From contig NZ_JAFCKS010000001.1 of assembly GCF_018129995.1 (NCBI RefSeq), positions 531,001-595,000 of the forward strand: a stretch of 64,000 nucleotides of DNA. The letters run 5' to 3'. A program made the translations under genes and the position numbers. Below the pieces are notes generated by a model that was not told the origin of the DNA, ran no database searches, and was given only the letters and a program-made list of their open reading frames with translations. Of the stretch, positions 34,017 through 44,088 are shown piece after piece (the first letter of the stretch is position 1; each line of letters opens with the position of its first letter). This DNA comes from Bradyrhizobium sp. SZCCT0153 (GTDB lineage Bacteria; Pseudomonadota; Alphaproteobacteria; Rhizobiales; Xanthobacteraceae).

Positions 34017-35408
34017 TCAGTTCGACTTCGTGGCCGGCGCCGCGGCCGGTTGCGCGGCGGCCTGCGGGGCGCGGCCGACGACGACGGTCAGGAGGCCCTG
34101 GCCCCAGAGGCGCCTCGCGGCCGCCTTGGCGTCATCAAGGGTCACCGCGTCGACGATGCCGTTGCGCTTCTCGATATAGTCGATCGGCAGTTTGTCCTGC
34201 TGGTACTGCAGCAGCGCCTGCGCGAGCTTGGAGGAGCTATCGAGCGCCAACATCTGCGAGCCCTTGAGATAGGACTTGGCCTCGTCAAGCTCCTTCTGCG
34301 TCGGTCCCTCCTCGGCAATTCGGCGCACTTCCTTCTCGATGGCGTCGATGGTGTCGCCGGCGCGGTCGGCGCGCGTGCCGGTATTGCCGATGAAGAGCGC
34401 CGAATGCTCCATCCAGAGCAGGGATTCGAACACCGAATAGGCCAGGCCGCGCTTCTCGCGGACCTCGCGATAGAGCCGGGAGGACAGTCCCCCGCCGCCG
34501 AGGATGTGGTTGACCACATAGGCCGCCATGAAGGTCGGATCGCTGCGCTTCACGCCAGGGCCGCCGAAGGTGATGACGGTCTGCGGCACGTCGAGCGGCA
34601 CGAAGGCGCGTTGCGGCGGCTTGGCCGCCTCGATGTCGGGGACCGGCGCGAGACGAGCCTTGGCGGGCAGGCTCCCAAACGTGTGGTCGAGCAGCTTGCC
34701 GAGCGTGGCCGGATCGACGTCGCCGACGACCGCGATCTTCAGCGTGTCCTTGGCAAGCACGCGGCCGACATAATCCTTCATGTCGGCGACCGTGATGGTC
34801 GGAACGCTGTCGAGGTTGCCGTTGGTCTGCCGGCCGTAGGGATGATCGCCGAAGGCGATTTCCAGGAACTTGCGGCTCGCCAGCGAGGTCGGGTTGGTGG
34901 TCTCGCGGCGCAGGCTCGAGATGACTTGAGAGCGGATGCGTTCGACATCGGCAATGTCGAAATGCGGCGAGGTCAGCGCACTCCTGAGCAGGTCGAAGGC
35001 TTCGTCCTTGTTGTCGCGCAGCATGCGCAGACTGCCGCGGAACGTGTCGCGGGTGGCGCTGAAGGACAGCTCAATGGCGCGGCGGTCGAGCCGCTCATGA
35101 AAGGTTTTGGAATCCAGATCGCCGGAGCCTTCGTCGAGGAGGTCGCCGACCAGATTGGCGACGCCCGACTTGTCCTTGGGATCCTGGGCCGAGCCGCCGG
35201 CAAAGGAATATTCCATGGCGATCAGCGGCACGGTCGCGTCCTGCACGAACCAGGCTTCGATGCCGCCCGGCGAGGTCAGGTGCTGGATCTTTGCAGCCGC
35301 CTGCGACGGCGCGACGGTCGCGAGCGCAAGGACTGCGCCGGTAACGAAGGACAGCGCGAAGTGTCTCGTGCATAGGAAGTGTCTTGCGCGAAGGAAGAAA
35401 TAGGTCAC
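34017..35408 (-). CDS. M16 family peptidase, non-catalytic partner
   Basis: A 463-aa M16 (pitrilysin/processing-peptidase) protein with a signal peptide (FALSFVTGAVLALATVAPSQ, then AAA). The zinc motif HxxEH is absent at the expected place (SGVANLVGDLLDEGSGD), so this is the structural half of the pair. The C-terminal half carries the substrate-binding EVREKRGLAYSVFESLLWME. It starts with GTG at 35408 inside the stop of the catalytic gene (GTGA overlap), so the subunits are made in equal amounts. They should form a periplasmic heterodimeric peptidase. Confidence 0.92.
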   Translation of the reverse strand: MTYFFLRARHFLCTRHFALSFVTGAVLALATVAPSQAAAKIQHLTSPGGIEAWFVQDATVPLIAMEYSFAGGSAQDPKDKSGVANLVGDLLDEGSGDLDSKTFHERLDRRAIELSFSATRDTFRGSLRMLRDNKDEAFDLLRSALTSPHFDIADVERIRSQVISSLRRETTNPTSLASRKFLEIAFGDHPYGRQTNGNLDSVPTITVADMKDYVGRVLAKDTLKIAVVGDVDPATLGKLLDHTFGSLPAKARLAPVPDIEAAKPPQRAFVPLDVPQTVITFGGPGVKRSDPTFMAAYVVNHILGGGGLSSRLYREVREKRGLAYSVFESLLWMEHSALFIGNTGTRADRAGDTIDAIEKEVRRIAEEGPTQKELDEAKSYLKGSQMLALDSSSKLAQALLQYQQDKLPIDYIEKRNGIVDAVTLDDAKAAARRLWGQGLLTVVVGRAPQAAAQPAAAPATKSN

Positions 35409-36799
35409 GAACGCTTCTCCTCGCGCTTGGTGGTCGCGGTGTCCTTGATCAAATAGCCCGTCACCGAGCGCTTCTTCTCGAGCCATTTCTGCGCGACGGT
35501 GCGAACCTGCTCGGCGGTGACGGCGCGGATGCGGTCGGGCCAGCTCCTGATGTCCTCGATCGACAGTCCCGTGGACAGCGCGCCGCCATACCAGCGCGCC
35601 AGCACCGCCTGGTTGTCCTGGGCGTAGATCGCCTCCGCGATGAGCTGGGTCTTCACGCGCTCCAGATCCTCGGCGCGGATCGGTTTCTGCGCGATGTCGG
35701 CGATGACGCCGTCGATCACCTGCTCGACCTCGGCAAAGCTGACACCGGATTTCGGCGAGGCGGAGATCGCGAACTGGGTCGGATCGAGCGATGTACTCGA
35801 ATAGCTGGCGCTGGCGGAGACCGCCAGCGGCTTGTCGACCACGAGCGCGCGGTAGAGATAGGAATTGCTGCCGCTGCCCATCAGCTGCGCCAGCACGTCG
35901 AGGGCCGCGCTCTCGCCGGCCGCGGCCGTCGTCGCGGAGGGCACCAGGTAGTAGCGGCGCAAGCCTGGCTGCTCGACGCGCGGGTCGGACAATGTGACGG
36001 TGCGCGGTGCGGCCGGCTCCGGCTCCTGTGGCCGAACACGCCGCGCCGGGATCGCGGGCTGGGCCGGGATCCCGCCGAAATTGCGCTCGACCAGCGGGCG
36101 GACGTCGGCGGCCTCGACGTCGCCAGCGATCACCAGGATCGCATTGTTCGGCGCGTAGAAGCGGCGGTAGAAGGCGAGCGCATCCTCGCGATCGAGCTTC
36201 TCGATCTCCTGGTGCCAGCCGATCACTGGCCGGCCGTAGGGATGATTGAGATAGAGCGCGGCCATGATCTGCTCGTTGAGCCGCGCGTCCGGATTGTTGG
36301 CGACGCGCATGTTGTATTCTTCAAGCACGACGTCGCGCTCGGGCAGCACGTTCTCGTCCTTGAGGATCAGGCCGGTCATGCGATCGGCCTCGAACTCCAT
36401 CATGGTCGGCAACTGCTCGCGCGGCACGCGCTGGTAATAGTTGGTGTAGTCGACCGAGGTCGAGGCGTTCTCGTTGCCGCCGACGCGGAGCACGGTCTGC
36501 GAAAACTCGCCGACGGGATGCTTCGAGGTGCCCTTGAACATCAGGTGCTCGAGGAAGTGGGCGAGCCCGGACTTGCCCGGCGTCTCGTCTGCCGAGCCGA
36601 CCTTGTACCAGATCATCTCCGTGACCACGGGCGTGCGGTGATCCGGAATCACCACCACCTGCAGGCCGTTGCCGAGCGTGAAGCTGGCGGGCGGAGCCGA
36701 TGTCACCGTGGTCTGGGCGAGGGCGGCGCCGGCTGAGAGGACGCTCGTCGAAAGCAGCGCGGCAAGGAAGCAGACCGCCGATCGGTGAGAGGACATCAT
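35405..36799 (-). CDS. M16 family zinc metallopeptidase, catalytic subunit
   Basis: A 464-aa protein with a signal peptide (VCFLAALLSTSVLSAGAALA). The inverted zinc motif is HFLEH in SGLAHFLEHLMFKGTSKHPV (about residues 85-104), with the third ligand Glu in VVLEEYNMRVANNPD. It degrades small proteins or peptides in the periplasm with the non-catalytic partner encoded next. The cluster ribF-ileS-lspA-(secreted protein)-M16-M16 is conserved in this group of bacteria. Confidence 0.94.
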   Translation of the reverse strand: MMSSHRSAVCFLAALLSTSVLSAGAALAQTTVTSAPPASFTLGNGLQVVVIPDHRTPVVTEMIWYKVGSADETPGKSGLAHFLEHLMFKGTSKHPVGEFSQTVLRVGGNENASTSVDYTNYYQRVPREQLPTMMEFEADRMTGLILKDENVLPERDVVLEEYNMRVANNPDARLNEQIMAALYLNHPYGRPVIGWHQEIEKLDREDALAFYRRFYAPNNAILVIAGDVEAADVRPLVERNFGGIPAQPAIPARRVRPQEPEPAAPRTVTLSDPRVEQPGLRRYYLVPSATTAAAGESAALDVLAQLMGSGSNSYLYRALVVDKPLAVSASASYSSTSLDPTQFAISASPKSGVSFAEVEQVIDGVIADIAQKPIRAEDLERVKTQLIAEAIYAQDNQAVLARWYGGALSTGLSIEDIRSWPDRIRAVTAEQVRTVAQKWLEKKRSVTGYLIKDTATTKREEKRS

Positions 36800-36976
36800 G
36801 ATCCTTTTGAAAGACCGAGCGCGGATGTCCGGCCCGGAGCCACACTATGGTACACTGCGCGGCTGAGGCTTCGCGTCACGAAGCAGAGAACGCCATCAAT
36901 TCGAGAGCAATCAGGGACCGCATGAGAGAGCCGGCGGCAGCTCCGCTCATGCCGAAATGTCGCGGCACGGCGGGAG

Positions 36977-37702
36977 CTATTTCTCCTTCTCCTTGCCAGA
37001 TTGGACGTCGAAGTAAGTTCGCTTCGAATTATCCGGCCCGGAGCCGTAGGCATAGTTGGGCGACGGCGTCTGATATCCCGCCGGCGGTTCCACCAGCGAT
37101 TGGCGCGGCGGCTCCGACGTGAACTGCTTGGACTCGGGGTCGCTCCCTTTGAAGAGCTTCCACAGGCCGCCAGTGTATCCGAGCTGGGCGGGGCTGAGCG
37201 TCGGGTTATTGGTGCTGTTGCCGGGCTGGAGCGGTTCGTTGCTTTGGCGGGACGGCCCGGCCGTCCTGGCGGCGTTCATCTCGCTTGGCGAGAGCGGTCG
37301 GCCTGCCTGCCAGCTCTCCGTCGCCTTGGGTGCTTTCTTCCGCGCGGCGATGGCTTCCTTGCGGCGCCTCTCGTCGGGATCCTTCGGCCAGTTCGGCGCA
37401 ACGTTGGCCTCGGTCGCAGCCGGCGGCGGCAGGTCGAGCTTGGGCGGCACGACCAGCGGCGAGCGCTCGCGGTACTCGATGCCGGGCTTCTCCATGCTCC
37501 TGCCGCCGAGGCCGGACATCAGATTGTCGATGAGCTTCTCTTCGAAGGTCATGTCGTCATCGTCGTCGTCGTCACCGGCGCGGGCGGCGCCAGCGGCCAT
37601 GACGAGACCGATGCCGAGCGCGACCGCGGACAGTTTCAATGCCCGCCGGCCTTCCCGCCGGGGACCTCGAACCATCGAACCGCTGGTCTTCGAGCTGCGC
37701 AT
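36977..37702 (-). CDS. Secreted, Pro-rich hypothetical protein
   Basis: A 241-aa protein with an N-terminal signal (ALKLSAVALGIGLVMAAGAA, then RA) followed by seven consecutive Asp and the motif MTFEEKLIDNLMSGLGGR. The rest is Pro/Lys/Arg-rich and probably disordered, with YRERSPLVVPPKLDLPPP as the best-ordered piece and YTGGLWKLFKG further on. I know no function. It lies between lspA and the M16 pair and is conserved in that place in related genomes as far as I recall. Starts at 37702 or 37741 are both possible. Confidence 0.8.
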   Translation of the reverse strand: MRSSKTSGSMVRGPRREGRRALKLSAVALGIGLVMAAGAARAGDDDDDDDMTFEEKLIDNLMSGLGGRSMEKPGIEYRERSPLVVPPKLDLPPPAATEANVAPNWPKDPDERRRKEAIAARKKAPKATESWQAGRPLSPSEMNAARTAGPSRQSNEPLQPGNSTNNPTLSPAQLGYTGGLWKLFKGSDPESKQFTSEPPRQSLVEPPAGYQTPSPNYAYGSGPDNSKRTYFDVQSGKEKEK

Positions 37703-37798
37703 CACTGTACCTGTTCCATATCGTGGCAGATTGCCGCTCACACGCCGCCAATCCTCGCAAAAAGCAAGGTTCCACCTGCCAGCCCGTATCGGCCGGGA

Positions 37799-38293
37799 TC
37801 AGGGCGCTTTTGCGGCGGGTACCCCCAGGAAGGAATCATACAATAGCGCCGCCACCCCAGCAACGATCGCCACGTCCGCGAGGTTAAACACGTACCAATT
37901 ATAGGTATTTCCGCCGATCTCGACATGGAACAGGGCGAAATCGACCACCGCGCCATAGGCCAGGCGGTCGATGCCATTGCCGATGGCACCGCCGATGATC
38001 AGGCCGAGCGCCACGGTTGCGAGCAGGGTGTGCGAACGGGCCATCCAGATCGCCAGTGCGACCACGGCGAGGACCTTGACCGCCATGAGCGCGAGCTGAG
38101 CTGCCTGGCTGTCGTTCTGGAGCCAGCCGAAACTGATGCCGATGTTCCAGGCCAGCACCAGGTCGAAGAACGGCATCACCTTCACCGCGCCGCGACGGGC
38201 GAGGTCGAAAACGTTCAGCAGCCAAAGTTTTGAGGCCTGGTCAGCCACGAGCGTGACCACGGCCGAGAGGATGCCGGCGCGGAGCGGGGTCAT
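37799..38293 (-). CDS. lspA: Lipoprotein signal peptidase (signal peptidase II)
   Basis: LspA removes signal peptides from prolipoproteins in the inner membrane. The 164-aa protein has four membrane segments and both catalytic Asp motifs, GGAIGNGIDRLAYGAVVDFA and YVFNLADVAIVAGV (NxADxxI). It starts 7 nt after the stop of ileS and is clearly in the same operon. Confidence 0.96.
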   Translation of the reverse strand: MTPLRAGILSAVVTLVADQASKLWLLNVFDLARRGAVKVMPFFDLVLAWNIGISFGWLQNDSQAAQLALMAVKVLAVVALAIWMARSHTLLATVALGLIIGGAIGNGIDRLAYGAVVDFALFHVEIGGNTYNWYVFNLADVAIVAGVAALLYDSFLGVPAAKAP

Positions 38294-38300
38294 GCCGGGA

Positions 38301-41300
38301 TCAGACCCTCACCCCCAACGCCTTCCATTCGCGCAGCGCCTTGGCGTCGCGCGGGGTGACGTCGGGGTATTCGGGGTCTTCGCCGACCATCGGCGAAATC
38401 TTCCAGGAGCGGGCGCATTTGGTGCCGACCGCCTTTTCCACCACGACCGCGACGCCGGGCACGGCATCGAGACGGAATGCATCGGCCGGCGCCTCGCCCT
38501 CACGCACCTCGTAATTCGAAGTGATGCAGACTTCGGCGAGATCGGTGTCGAACAGCGCCGCCAGCATGTCGCGGTCGGCGACATAGATCACCGGCGAGGC
38601 CTCGAGCGAGGAGCCGATGTTCTTGGCGGCGCGCTCGAGCTCGAGTGCGCCGGTGACGACGCGGCGGACGTTGCGGATCGCTTCCCACTTTGCGGCGAGC
38701 TTGTCGTCGCGCAAGCTTTCGAGGTTCTCCGGGAACAGCGTCAGATGCACCGAGGGCTCGGCGTTCGGCCGGAACATCCGCCACGCTTCCTCGGTCGTGA
38801 AGCTCAGGATCGGCGCGAGCCATTTCAGGAGGGTATCGCACAGGAGCTCGATCGCGGTGAGCGCCGCCTTGCGCGCCGGCGAGGACGGCGGATCGCAATA
38901 CAGCGTGTCCTTGCGGATATCGAAGTAGAACGCCGACAGCTCCGAGTTCATGAAGGCCGAGAGGCTTGCGACGACGGTCTTGTAGTCGAAGGCGGCATAG
39001 GCCTTGTGAACGGTTTCGGCATGGCCGGCCAATTCGTGCAGCATCAGCCGCTCGAGCTCGGGCATCTCGGCATGGGCGACCTTCTCGCTCGCCTTGAAAT
39101 GATGCAACGTTCCAAGCATCCAGCGGATCGAGTTGCGCAGCTTGCGATAGGTCTCGATGGTGTTCTTCAGGATCTCGGGGCCGATGCGCTGGTCGTCGGC
39201 ATAGTCGGTGGCGCAGACCCACAGGCGCAGGATGTCCGCTCCCGAATCCTTGATCACCTTCTGCGGCTCGACGGTGTTGCCGAGCGACTTCGACATCTTG
39301 CGGCCGTTCTCGTCGAGCGTGAAGCCGTGGGTGAGCACGATGTCGTAGGGCGCGCGGCCGCGCGTGCCCGCGCTTTCCAGCAGCGAGGAATGAAACCAGC
39401 CGCGATGCTGGTCGCTGCCTTCCAGATACATCACGGTGTCGTCGCCGCCGTCGATCTTGCGGACGATGTTGCCGAGCTGCGGGAAGTTCTGCCGATCCTC
39501 CAGCACGAAGGCGTGCGTGGAGCCGGAATCGAACCAGACGTCGCAGATGTCGTCGACCTTCTTCCAGTCCTCGGCTGCGCGGGACCCGAGAAAGCGCTCG
39601 CGGGCGCCGTCCATGTACCAGGCGTCCGCGCCTTCCTCCATGAAGGCCTCGGTGATGCGCTGGTTGACGATCTCGTCTTGCAGGATCTCGGCCGAGCCGT
39701 CGCTCTTCTCGCGAACGAACACGGCGATCGGCACGCCCCAGGCGCGCTGGCGCGAGATCACCCAGTCCGGCCGGTTGGCGATCATGCCGTTGATGCGGTT
39801 CTCGCCCGCCGGCGGCACCCATTGCGTGACCGAGATCGCGCGTAGCGCGCGGGCGCGCAGGGTGTCGCCCTTCTTCGCGTGGCCATCCTCGCTGATGTCC
39901 TTGTCCATCGCGATGAACCATTGCGGCGTGTTGCGGAAGATCACCGGCTTTTTCGAGCGCCACGAATGCGGATATTGATGCTTGAGGCGGCCGCGCGCGA
40001 GCAGCTTGCCGGCCTCGATCAGCGCCTTGATCACGGCCTCGTTGGCATCGCCCTTCTCGCCCTTGTCGTTGAGCACGCGCTTGCCGGTGAAGCCCGGGGC
40101 CTGCGCGGTGTAGGTGCCGTTCTCGTCGACGGTGTAGGGGATGGCGGTCGAGATGCCGCGCGCATCGAGCTCGCGGGTGTTGGCCGTCCAGACGTCGAAG
40201 TCTTCGCGGCCGTGGCTCGGCGCCGTGTGCACGAAGCCGGTGCCGGTGTCGTCGGTGACATGCTCGCCGGCGAGCAGCGGCACGATGAACTCGTAACCGC
40301 CATCGAGGCCGCGCAAGGGATGGGCGCATTCCACGGCGTCCAGCGTGTCGCCGGGAATGTCGCGCACCTTCTCATAGGCCGTGACGCGCGCCTGCTTGAA
40401 CACCTCGGCGGCGAGCGCATCGGCCAGGATCAGGAGGTCGCCGGTCTTGGCCCAATTGTCGGCGGCCGCGTCCGTCACCTTGTAGAGGCCGTAGGCGATC
40501 TTGGGCGAGAACGAGATCGCGCGGTTTCCGGGCAGCGTCCACGGTGTGGTGGTCCAGATCACGACGCTGGCGGAGGCAAGCGCGCCATGCGCGGGCGAGG
40601 TGACCGGGAATTTTACCCAGACCATGTCGGAGGTGTAGTCCTCGTACTCGACCTCGGCTTCCGCGAGCGCGGTCTTCTCGACCACGCTCCACATCACCGG
40701 CTTGGAGCCGCGATACAGCGTGCCGTTGGCGGCGAATTTCATCAGCTCGCGCGCGATCTGTGCTTCGGCCGGATAGCTCATCGTCTGATAGGGGTGATCC
40801 CAGTCGCCGATGATGCCGAGCCGCTTGAACTCCTCGCGCTGCACGTTGATCCAGTTGGTCGCATAGGCGCGGCATTCCTTGCGGAACGCCACCATTGCGG
40901 TGGAGTCGCGGAAGTCGGGCTTCTGCTTGCCCTTGGAGCGGTAGTTCTCCTCCTCGATCTTCCATTCGATCGGAAGGCCGTGGCAGTCCCAGCCGGGCAC
41001 GTAATTGGAGTCGAAGCCGAGCATCTGCTGGCTCTTGGTCACGACGTCCTTGAGGATCTTGTTGAGGGCGTGCCCGATATGGATGTTGCCGTTGGCATAG
41101 GGCGGGCCGTCATGCAGCACGAATTTTGCGCGGCCCCGCGCTTCCTGGCGCAGCTTGTCGTAGAGGCCGATGTCGTTCCAGTATTTCAGCAACTCCGGCT
41201 CGCGCTGCGGCAGGCCGGCCCGCATCGGGAATTCGGTCTGCGGCAGATAAAGGGTCTTGGAATAGTCTTTGGCGTCGGACTTTTGCGGCTTTTCGGACAT
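38301..41300 (-). CDS. ileS: Isoleucyl-tRNA synthetase
   Basis: Charges tRNA-Ile with isoleucine and edits valine. The 999-aa protein has the class I HIGH motif in [20 protein letters not shown] (about residues 77-79 for HIG), the editing-domain [10 protein letters not shown], the [12 protein letters not shown] segment and KMSKS in [15 protein letters not shown]. The C-terminal region ends in KCARSWKI and ends without a full zinc-finger Cys set, so the zinc finger of E. coli IleS appears partly reduced. Start chosen at 41300 ([11 protein letters not shown]); an upstream in-frame ATG at 41366 adds a Pro/His-rich stretch that looks untranslated. Confidence 0.97.
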   Translation of the reverse strand: MSEKPQKSDAKDYSKTLYLPQTEFPMRAGLPQREPELLKYWNDIGLYDKLRQEARGRAKFVLHDGPPYANGNIHIGHALNKILKDVVTKSQQMLGFDSNYVPGWDCHGLPIEWKIEEENYRSKGKQKPDFRDSTAMVAFRKECRAYATNWINVQREEFKRLGIIGDWDHPYQTMSYPAEAQIARELMKFAANGTLYRGSKPVMWSVVEKTALAEAEVEYEDYTSDMVWVKFPVTSPAHGALASASVVIWTTTPWTLPGNRAISFSPKIAYGLYKVTDAAADNWAKTGDLLILADALAAEVFKQARVTAYEKVRDIPGDTLDAVECAHPLRGLDGGYEFIVPLLAGEHVTDDTGTGFVHTAPSHGREDFDVWTANTRELDARGISTAIPYTVDENGTYTAQAPGFTGKRVLNDKGEKGDANEAVIKALIEAGKLLARGRLKHQYPHSWRSKKPVIFRNTPQWFIAMDKDISEDGHAKKGDTLRARALRAISVTQWVPPAGENRINGMIANRPDWVISRQRAWGVPIAVFVREKSDGSAEILQDEIVNQRITEAFMEEGADAWYMDGARERFLGSRAAEDWKKVDDICDVWFDSGSTHAFVLEDRQNFPQLGNIVRKIDGGDDTVMYLEGSDQHRGWFHSSLLESAGTRGRAPYDIVLTHGFTLDENGRKMSKSLGNTVEPQKVIKDSGADILRLWVCATDYADDQRIGPEILKNTIETYRKLRNSIRWMLGTLHHFKASEKVAHAEMPELERLMLHELAGHAETVHKAYAAFDYKTVVASLSAFMNSELSAFYFDIRKDTLYCDPPSSPARKAALTAIELLCDTLLKWLAPILSFTTEEAWRMFRPNAEPSVHLTLFPENLESLRDDKLAAKWEAIRNVRRVVTGALELERAAKNIGSSLEASPVIYVADRDMLAALFDTDLAEVCITSNYEVREGEAPADAFRLDAVPGVAVVVEKAVGTKCARSWKISPMVGEDPEYPDVTPRDAKALREWKALGVRV

Positions 41301-41502
41301 GAGGCTGACTGGCTCGGAAGGGCGCGGGAACGGATGGCGATGCGGAATCGCGGGGTGAAACGACAAAATCCCGGTCTTGCGCCGAGCCGAAAGCTCAGGC
41401 GGAAGCCGGGCCGCTAATCCCTATGATGCGCCGCGCAAACATGGGCTCTCCATAGCAGCCGGGCGGGGGAAGCGCAAAGGCCGACAGGCCCGCTTCGAGC
41501 CC

Positions 41503-42474
41503 TCAATCGATCACGCCAAGCCTCGGAAACGCGTCCGGGGCGGCCGCGAGCATGGTGCGGGCGCGGGTGGAATCGTCGTCCATCTGGCGGATCAGGGCAT
41601 CCAGGCTGTCGAATTTCAGCTCCTCGCGGATGAAGCCGACAAAGGCGCAGTCGAGCGCCTGCCCGTAAAGGTCGCCCTTGAAGTCGAACAGGAAGATTTC
41701 CAGCAGCGGGGCGCCATTGTCGAAAGTCGGGCGGCGGCCGAAGCTGGCAACGCCGTCGAGGCGTTCGGTGCCGCGGCCGACCCGCACCGCATAGATGCCG
41801 TGCTTGAGGCCGCAATTGGCATCCAGCCGGATGTTGGCCGTGGGATAGCCGAGATCGCGGCCGCGCTTCTCGCCGTGGATGACCTCGCCGGTGATGAACC
41901 AGGGGCCGCCCAGCATGTTGGTGGCTTCGTCGAGTTGGCCCTCGGCGAGCGCGATCCGGATCGCACTGGAGGAGACCGGCCGCTCGTCGAAGTCGACGTG
42001 CGGCTGCACGTCGACTTCGATGCCGAGCCGGGGCGCCTCGTTGACCAGGAGGCTCGGCGAGCCGACGCGACCCTTGCCGAAATGGAAGTCGTAACCGACC
42101 GCGATGCCGCTGACGCCGAGGCGTCCGATCAGCTCATGGTGAATGAAATCTTGTGCGCTGGTCCCGGCCCTGGCCTTGTCGAAGGTCATGACCACGGCGC
42201 CGGCAAGCCCGGTGCCGGCCAGAAGCCGCAGCTTGGCCCCTTCTTCCGTCAGGCGGAATTGCGGGGTGTTAGGGCTGAAGAATCGCCGCGGGTGCGGCTC
42301 GAAGGTCAATGCCAGCGCGGGGCGGCCATGTGTCCGGCCCATCTCCAGGGCTGCAGCGATCACGGCGCGGTGGCCGAGATGAACGCCGTCGAAATTGCCC
42401 ATGGCGACCACGGCGCCCCTTGCAATCGCGGAGTCCGGCGTGGTGTCGCGGATAATGGTAAAATGCGGGGCCAT
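41503..42474 (-). CDS. ribF: Bifunctional riboflavin kinase / FAD synthetase
   Basis: RibF phosphorylates riboflavin to FMN and adenylates it to FAD. The 323-aa protein has the N-terminal nucleotidyltransferase domain (VVAMGNFDGVHLGHRAVI, about residues 23-40; then GYDFHFGKGRVG and SSSAIRIALAEGQ) and the C-terminal kinase domain (GPWFITGEVIHGEKRGRDLG, then YPTANIRLD, the PTAN motif). It is upstream of ileS on the same strand after about 200 nt. Confidence 0.96.
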   Translation of the reverse strand: MAPHFTIIRDTTPDSAIARGAVVAMGNFDGVHLGHRAVIAAALEMGRTHGRPALALTFEPHPRRFFSPNTPQFRLTEEGAKLRLLAGTGLAGAVVMTFDKARAGTSAQDFIHHELIGRLGVSGIAVGYDFHFGKGRVGSPSLLVNEAPRLGIEVDVQPHVDFDERPVSSSAIRIALAEGQLDEATNMLGGPWFITGEVIHGEKRGRDLGYPTANIRLDANCGLKHGIYAVRVGRGTERLDGVASFGRRPTFDNGAPLLEIFLFDFKGDLYGQALDCAFVGFIREELKFDSLDALIRQMDDDSTRARTMLAAAPDAFPRLGVID

Positions 42475-42703
42475 CAGGGGAATTCTCGAGCCGGCGGGAC
42501 CGGCCGGGACCGTGGCTTGACCGGCCGGATGAAGTCAAGCGGGAGGGGGCGGCCGCCTCGAATGCGATTTCAGTCAAGCGGGGGCGCCCCCAATTAACGG
42601 GCTGTTTAACGCCTTGGTGTTAGTCCTTGGCGAGTGGAACCGCCGGGCTCCGGCTTGGCAGGTCCGATTGTAATATTCCTTGGTTTGCGTTGGGGGAGTC
42701 GAG

Positions 42704-43099
42704 ATGGCGGTTGATTTGTCGATGTCGGTTCTGGTGGTGGACGACTACAGCACCATGATCCGGATCATCAGGAATCTCCTGAAGCAGCTTGGCTTCGAGA
42801 ATATCGATGATGCCAGCGACGGTTCGGCTGCGCTGAACAAGATGCGCGGCAAGAAGTACGGTCTCGTGATTTCCGACTGGAACATGGAGCCGATGACGGG
42901 ATACGACCTGCTGCGCGAAGTGCGCGCGGATCCGAACCTCGCCACCACGCCCTTCATCATGATCACGGCCGAATCGAAGACCGAGAACGTGATCGCGGCC
43001 AAGAAGGCCGGCGTGAACAACTACATCGTCAAGCCGTTCAACGCGGCGACGCTGAAGACCAAGATCGAGGCGGTCTTCCCGGACATGGCGAGCGCGTAA
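42704..43099 (+). CDS. CheY-like single-domain response regulator
   Basis: A 131-aa receiver domain. Asp pocket residues are in VLVVDDYSTMIRIIRNLLKQ (about residues 9-14), the phospho-acceptor Asp is in LVISDWNMEPMTGYDLLREV (about residue 58), and T and K are in IMITAESKTENVI and NNYIVKPFNAATLKTKI. It is very close to chemotaxis CheY, including the DWNMEPM loop. A GGGGGAG site precedes the ATG at 42704. It is a single gene with its own terminator, not in a che operon, so the partner kinase must be elsewhere. Confidence 0.92.
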   Translation: MAVDLSMSVLVVDDYSTMIRIIRNLLKQLGFENIDDASDGSAALNKMRGKKYGLVISDWNMEPMTGYDLLREVRADPNLATTPFIMITAESKTENVIAAKKAGVNNYIVKPFNAATLKTKIEAVFPDMASA

Positions 43100-43132
43100 G
43101 GCGCGATCGAAGCCATCAGGTGAATTCGGAAG

Positions 43133-43163
43133 GCCCGGGCGGTTGTCCCGGGCTTTCTTTATT
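43133..43163 (+). terminator. Rho-independent terminator after the CheY-like gene
   Basis: Stem GCCCGGG (43133-43139) and CCCGGGC (43147-43153) with a 7-nt loop, followed by TTTCTTTATT. It lies about 33 nt after the stop and faces the converging HAD gene. Confidence 0.85.
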
Positions 43164-43218
43164 GGGTTTGTCGTTCCGGGATCGATGCTCACGCGACTGC
43201 GGAGTGTCGATCAGCTCA

Positions 43219-44073
43219 CTACCATTTCAGTTCGCGCATCAGCGCCTTCGGCGGGTGGCCGAACAATTCCAGCACGGAGGCCGGGTCGAGCTGGTCGAGC
43301 CCCTCGAACTCCTCGGCATGGATGCCGCGGGTCACGAACAGGCAATCGATGCCGAACTCGCGCGCGCCGGTGAGATCGGTACGGACCGAATCGCCGATCG
43401 CCAGCACCTTTTTGCGGTCGATCTGGTGGCCCTGGCGTTCGCCGGCGAGCGCCATCGCGCGCTCGTAGATCGGCCGGTGCGGCTTGCCGTAGAAGATCAC
43501 CTCGCCGCCGAGCTCGCGATAGAGCTCGGCGATCGCGCCGGCGCAATAGATCAGCCGGTCACCGCGTTCCACCACGATGTCGGGGTTGGCGCAGACCAGC
43601 GTCAGCTTGCGCTCGCGCGCCTTCAGCATCATGCCGCGATAGTCTTCCGCCGTCTCGGTCTCGTCGTCATAGAGGCCGGTGCAGACGATGTAATCGGCCT
43701 CTTCCAGCGGCGCGGTCACCGCATCGAGGCCGCGGTAGATCGAGTTGTCGCGCTCGGGACCGAGCCAGAACATCTTGCTGCCGGGATGCGCGGCGACATA
43801 GAGCCGAGTCAGGTCGCCTGACGACACGATCGCGTCGTAGGTTTCGTCGGCGACGCCGAGCTTGCGCAATTGCCGCTGCACGGAGTCGGCCGGGCGCGGC
43901 GCGTTTGTGATCAGGATCACCGTACCGCCGCGGCTGCGATAGGTGTGCAGCGCTTCGCAGGCTTCGGGGAAGGATTCGAGGCCGTTGTGAACCACGCCCC
44001 ATATGTCGCTGAGCACGACGTCCACGCCGCCCACGAGCTCGCGCAGGCTTTCGGCGAAATGCAGCGTGGTCAT
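43219..44073 (-). CDS. HAD-superfamily phosphatase (TIGR01459-like, class IIA)
   Basis: A 284-aa HAD hydrolase. Motif I is in VDVVLSDIWGVVHNGLESFP (DxW-type, about residues 20-26), motif II in TVILITNAPRPADSVQRQL, motif III/IV in FYGKPHRPIYERAMALAG and VLAIGDSVRTDLTGAREFGI. Class IIA members act on small phosphates such as p-nitrophenyl phosphate or nucleotides. This alphaproteobacterial subgroup has no proven substrate. It is a single gene, 15 nt after the EAL gene on the same strand, so the two may be co-transcribed. Confidence 0.88.
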   Translation of the reverse strand: MTTLHFAESLRELVGGVDVVLSDIWGVVHNGLESFPEACEALHTYRSRGGTVILITNAPRPADSVQRQLRKLGVADETYDAIVSSGDLTRLYVAAHPGSKMFWLGPERDNSIYRGLDAVTAPLEEADYIVCTGLYDDETETAEDYRGMMLKARERKLTLVCANPDIVVERGDRLIYCAGAIAELYRELGGEVIFYGKPHRPIYERAMALAGERQGHQIDRKKVLAIGDSVRTDLTGAREFGIDCLFVTRGIHAEEFEGLDQLDPASVLELFGHPPKALMRELKW

Positions 44074-44088
44074 GATGCGCGCGGCCGA

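Noticed and set aside
38136..39845. Long open frame antisense to ileS
   Set aside because: Its translation is Arg/Gly/Asp-rich with no motif; ileS is certain on the other strand.
42595..42630. TTAAC-N7-TTAAC upstream of the CheY-like gene as a CtrA box
   Set aside because: The spacing between TTAA halves is 8, not 7, so it does not fit the CtrA consensus.
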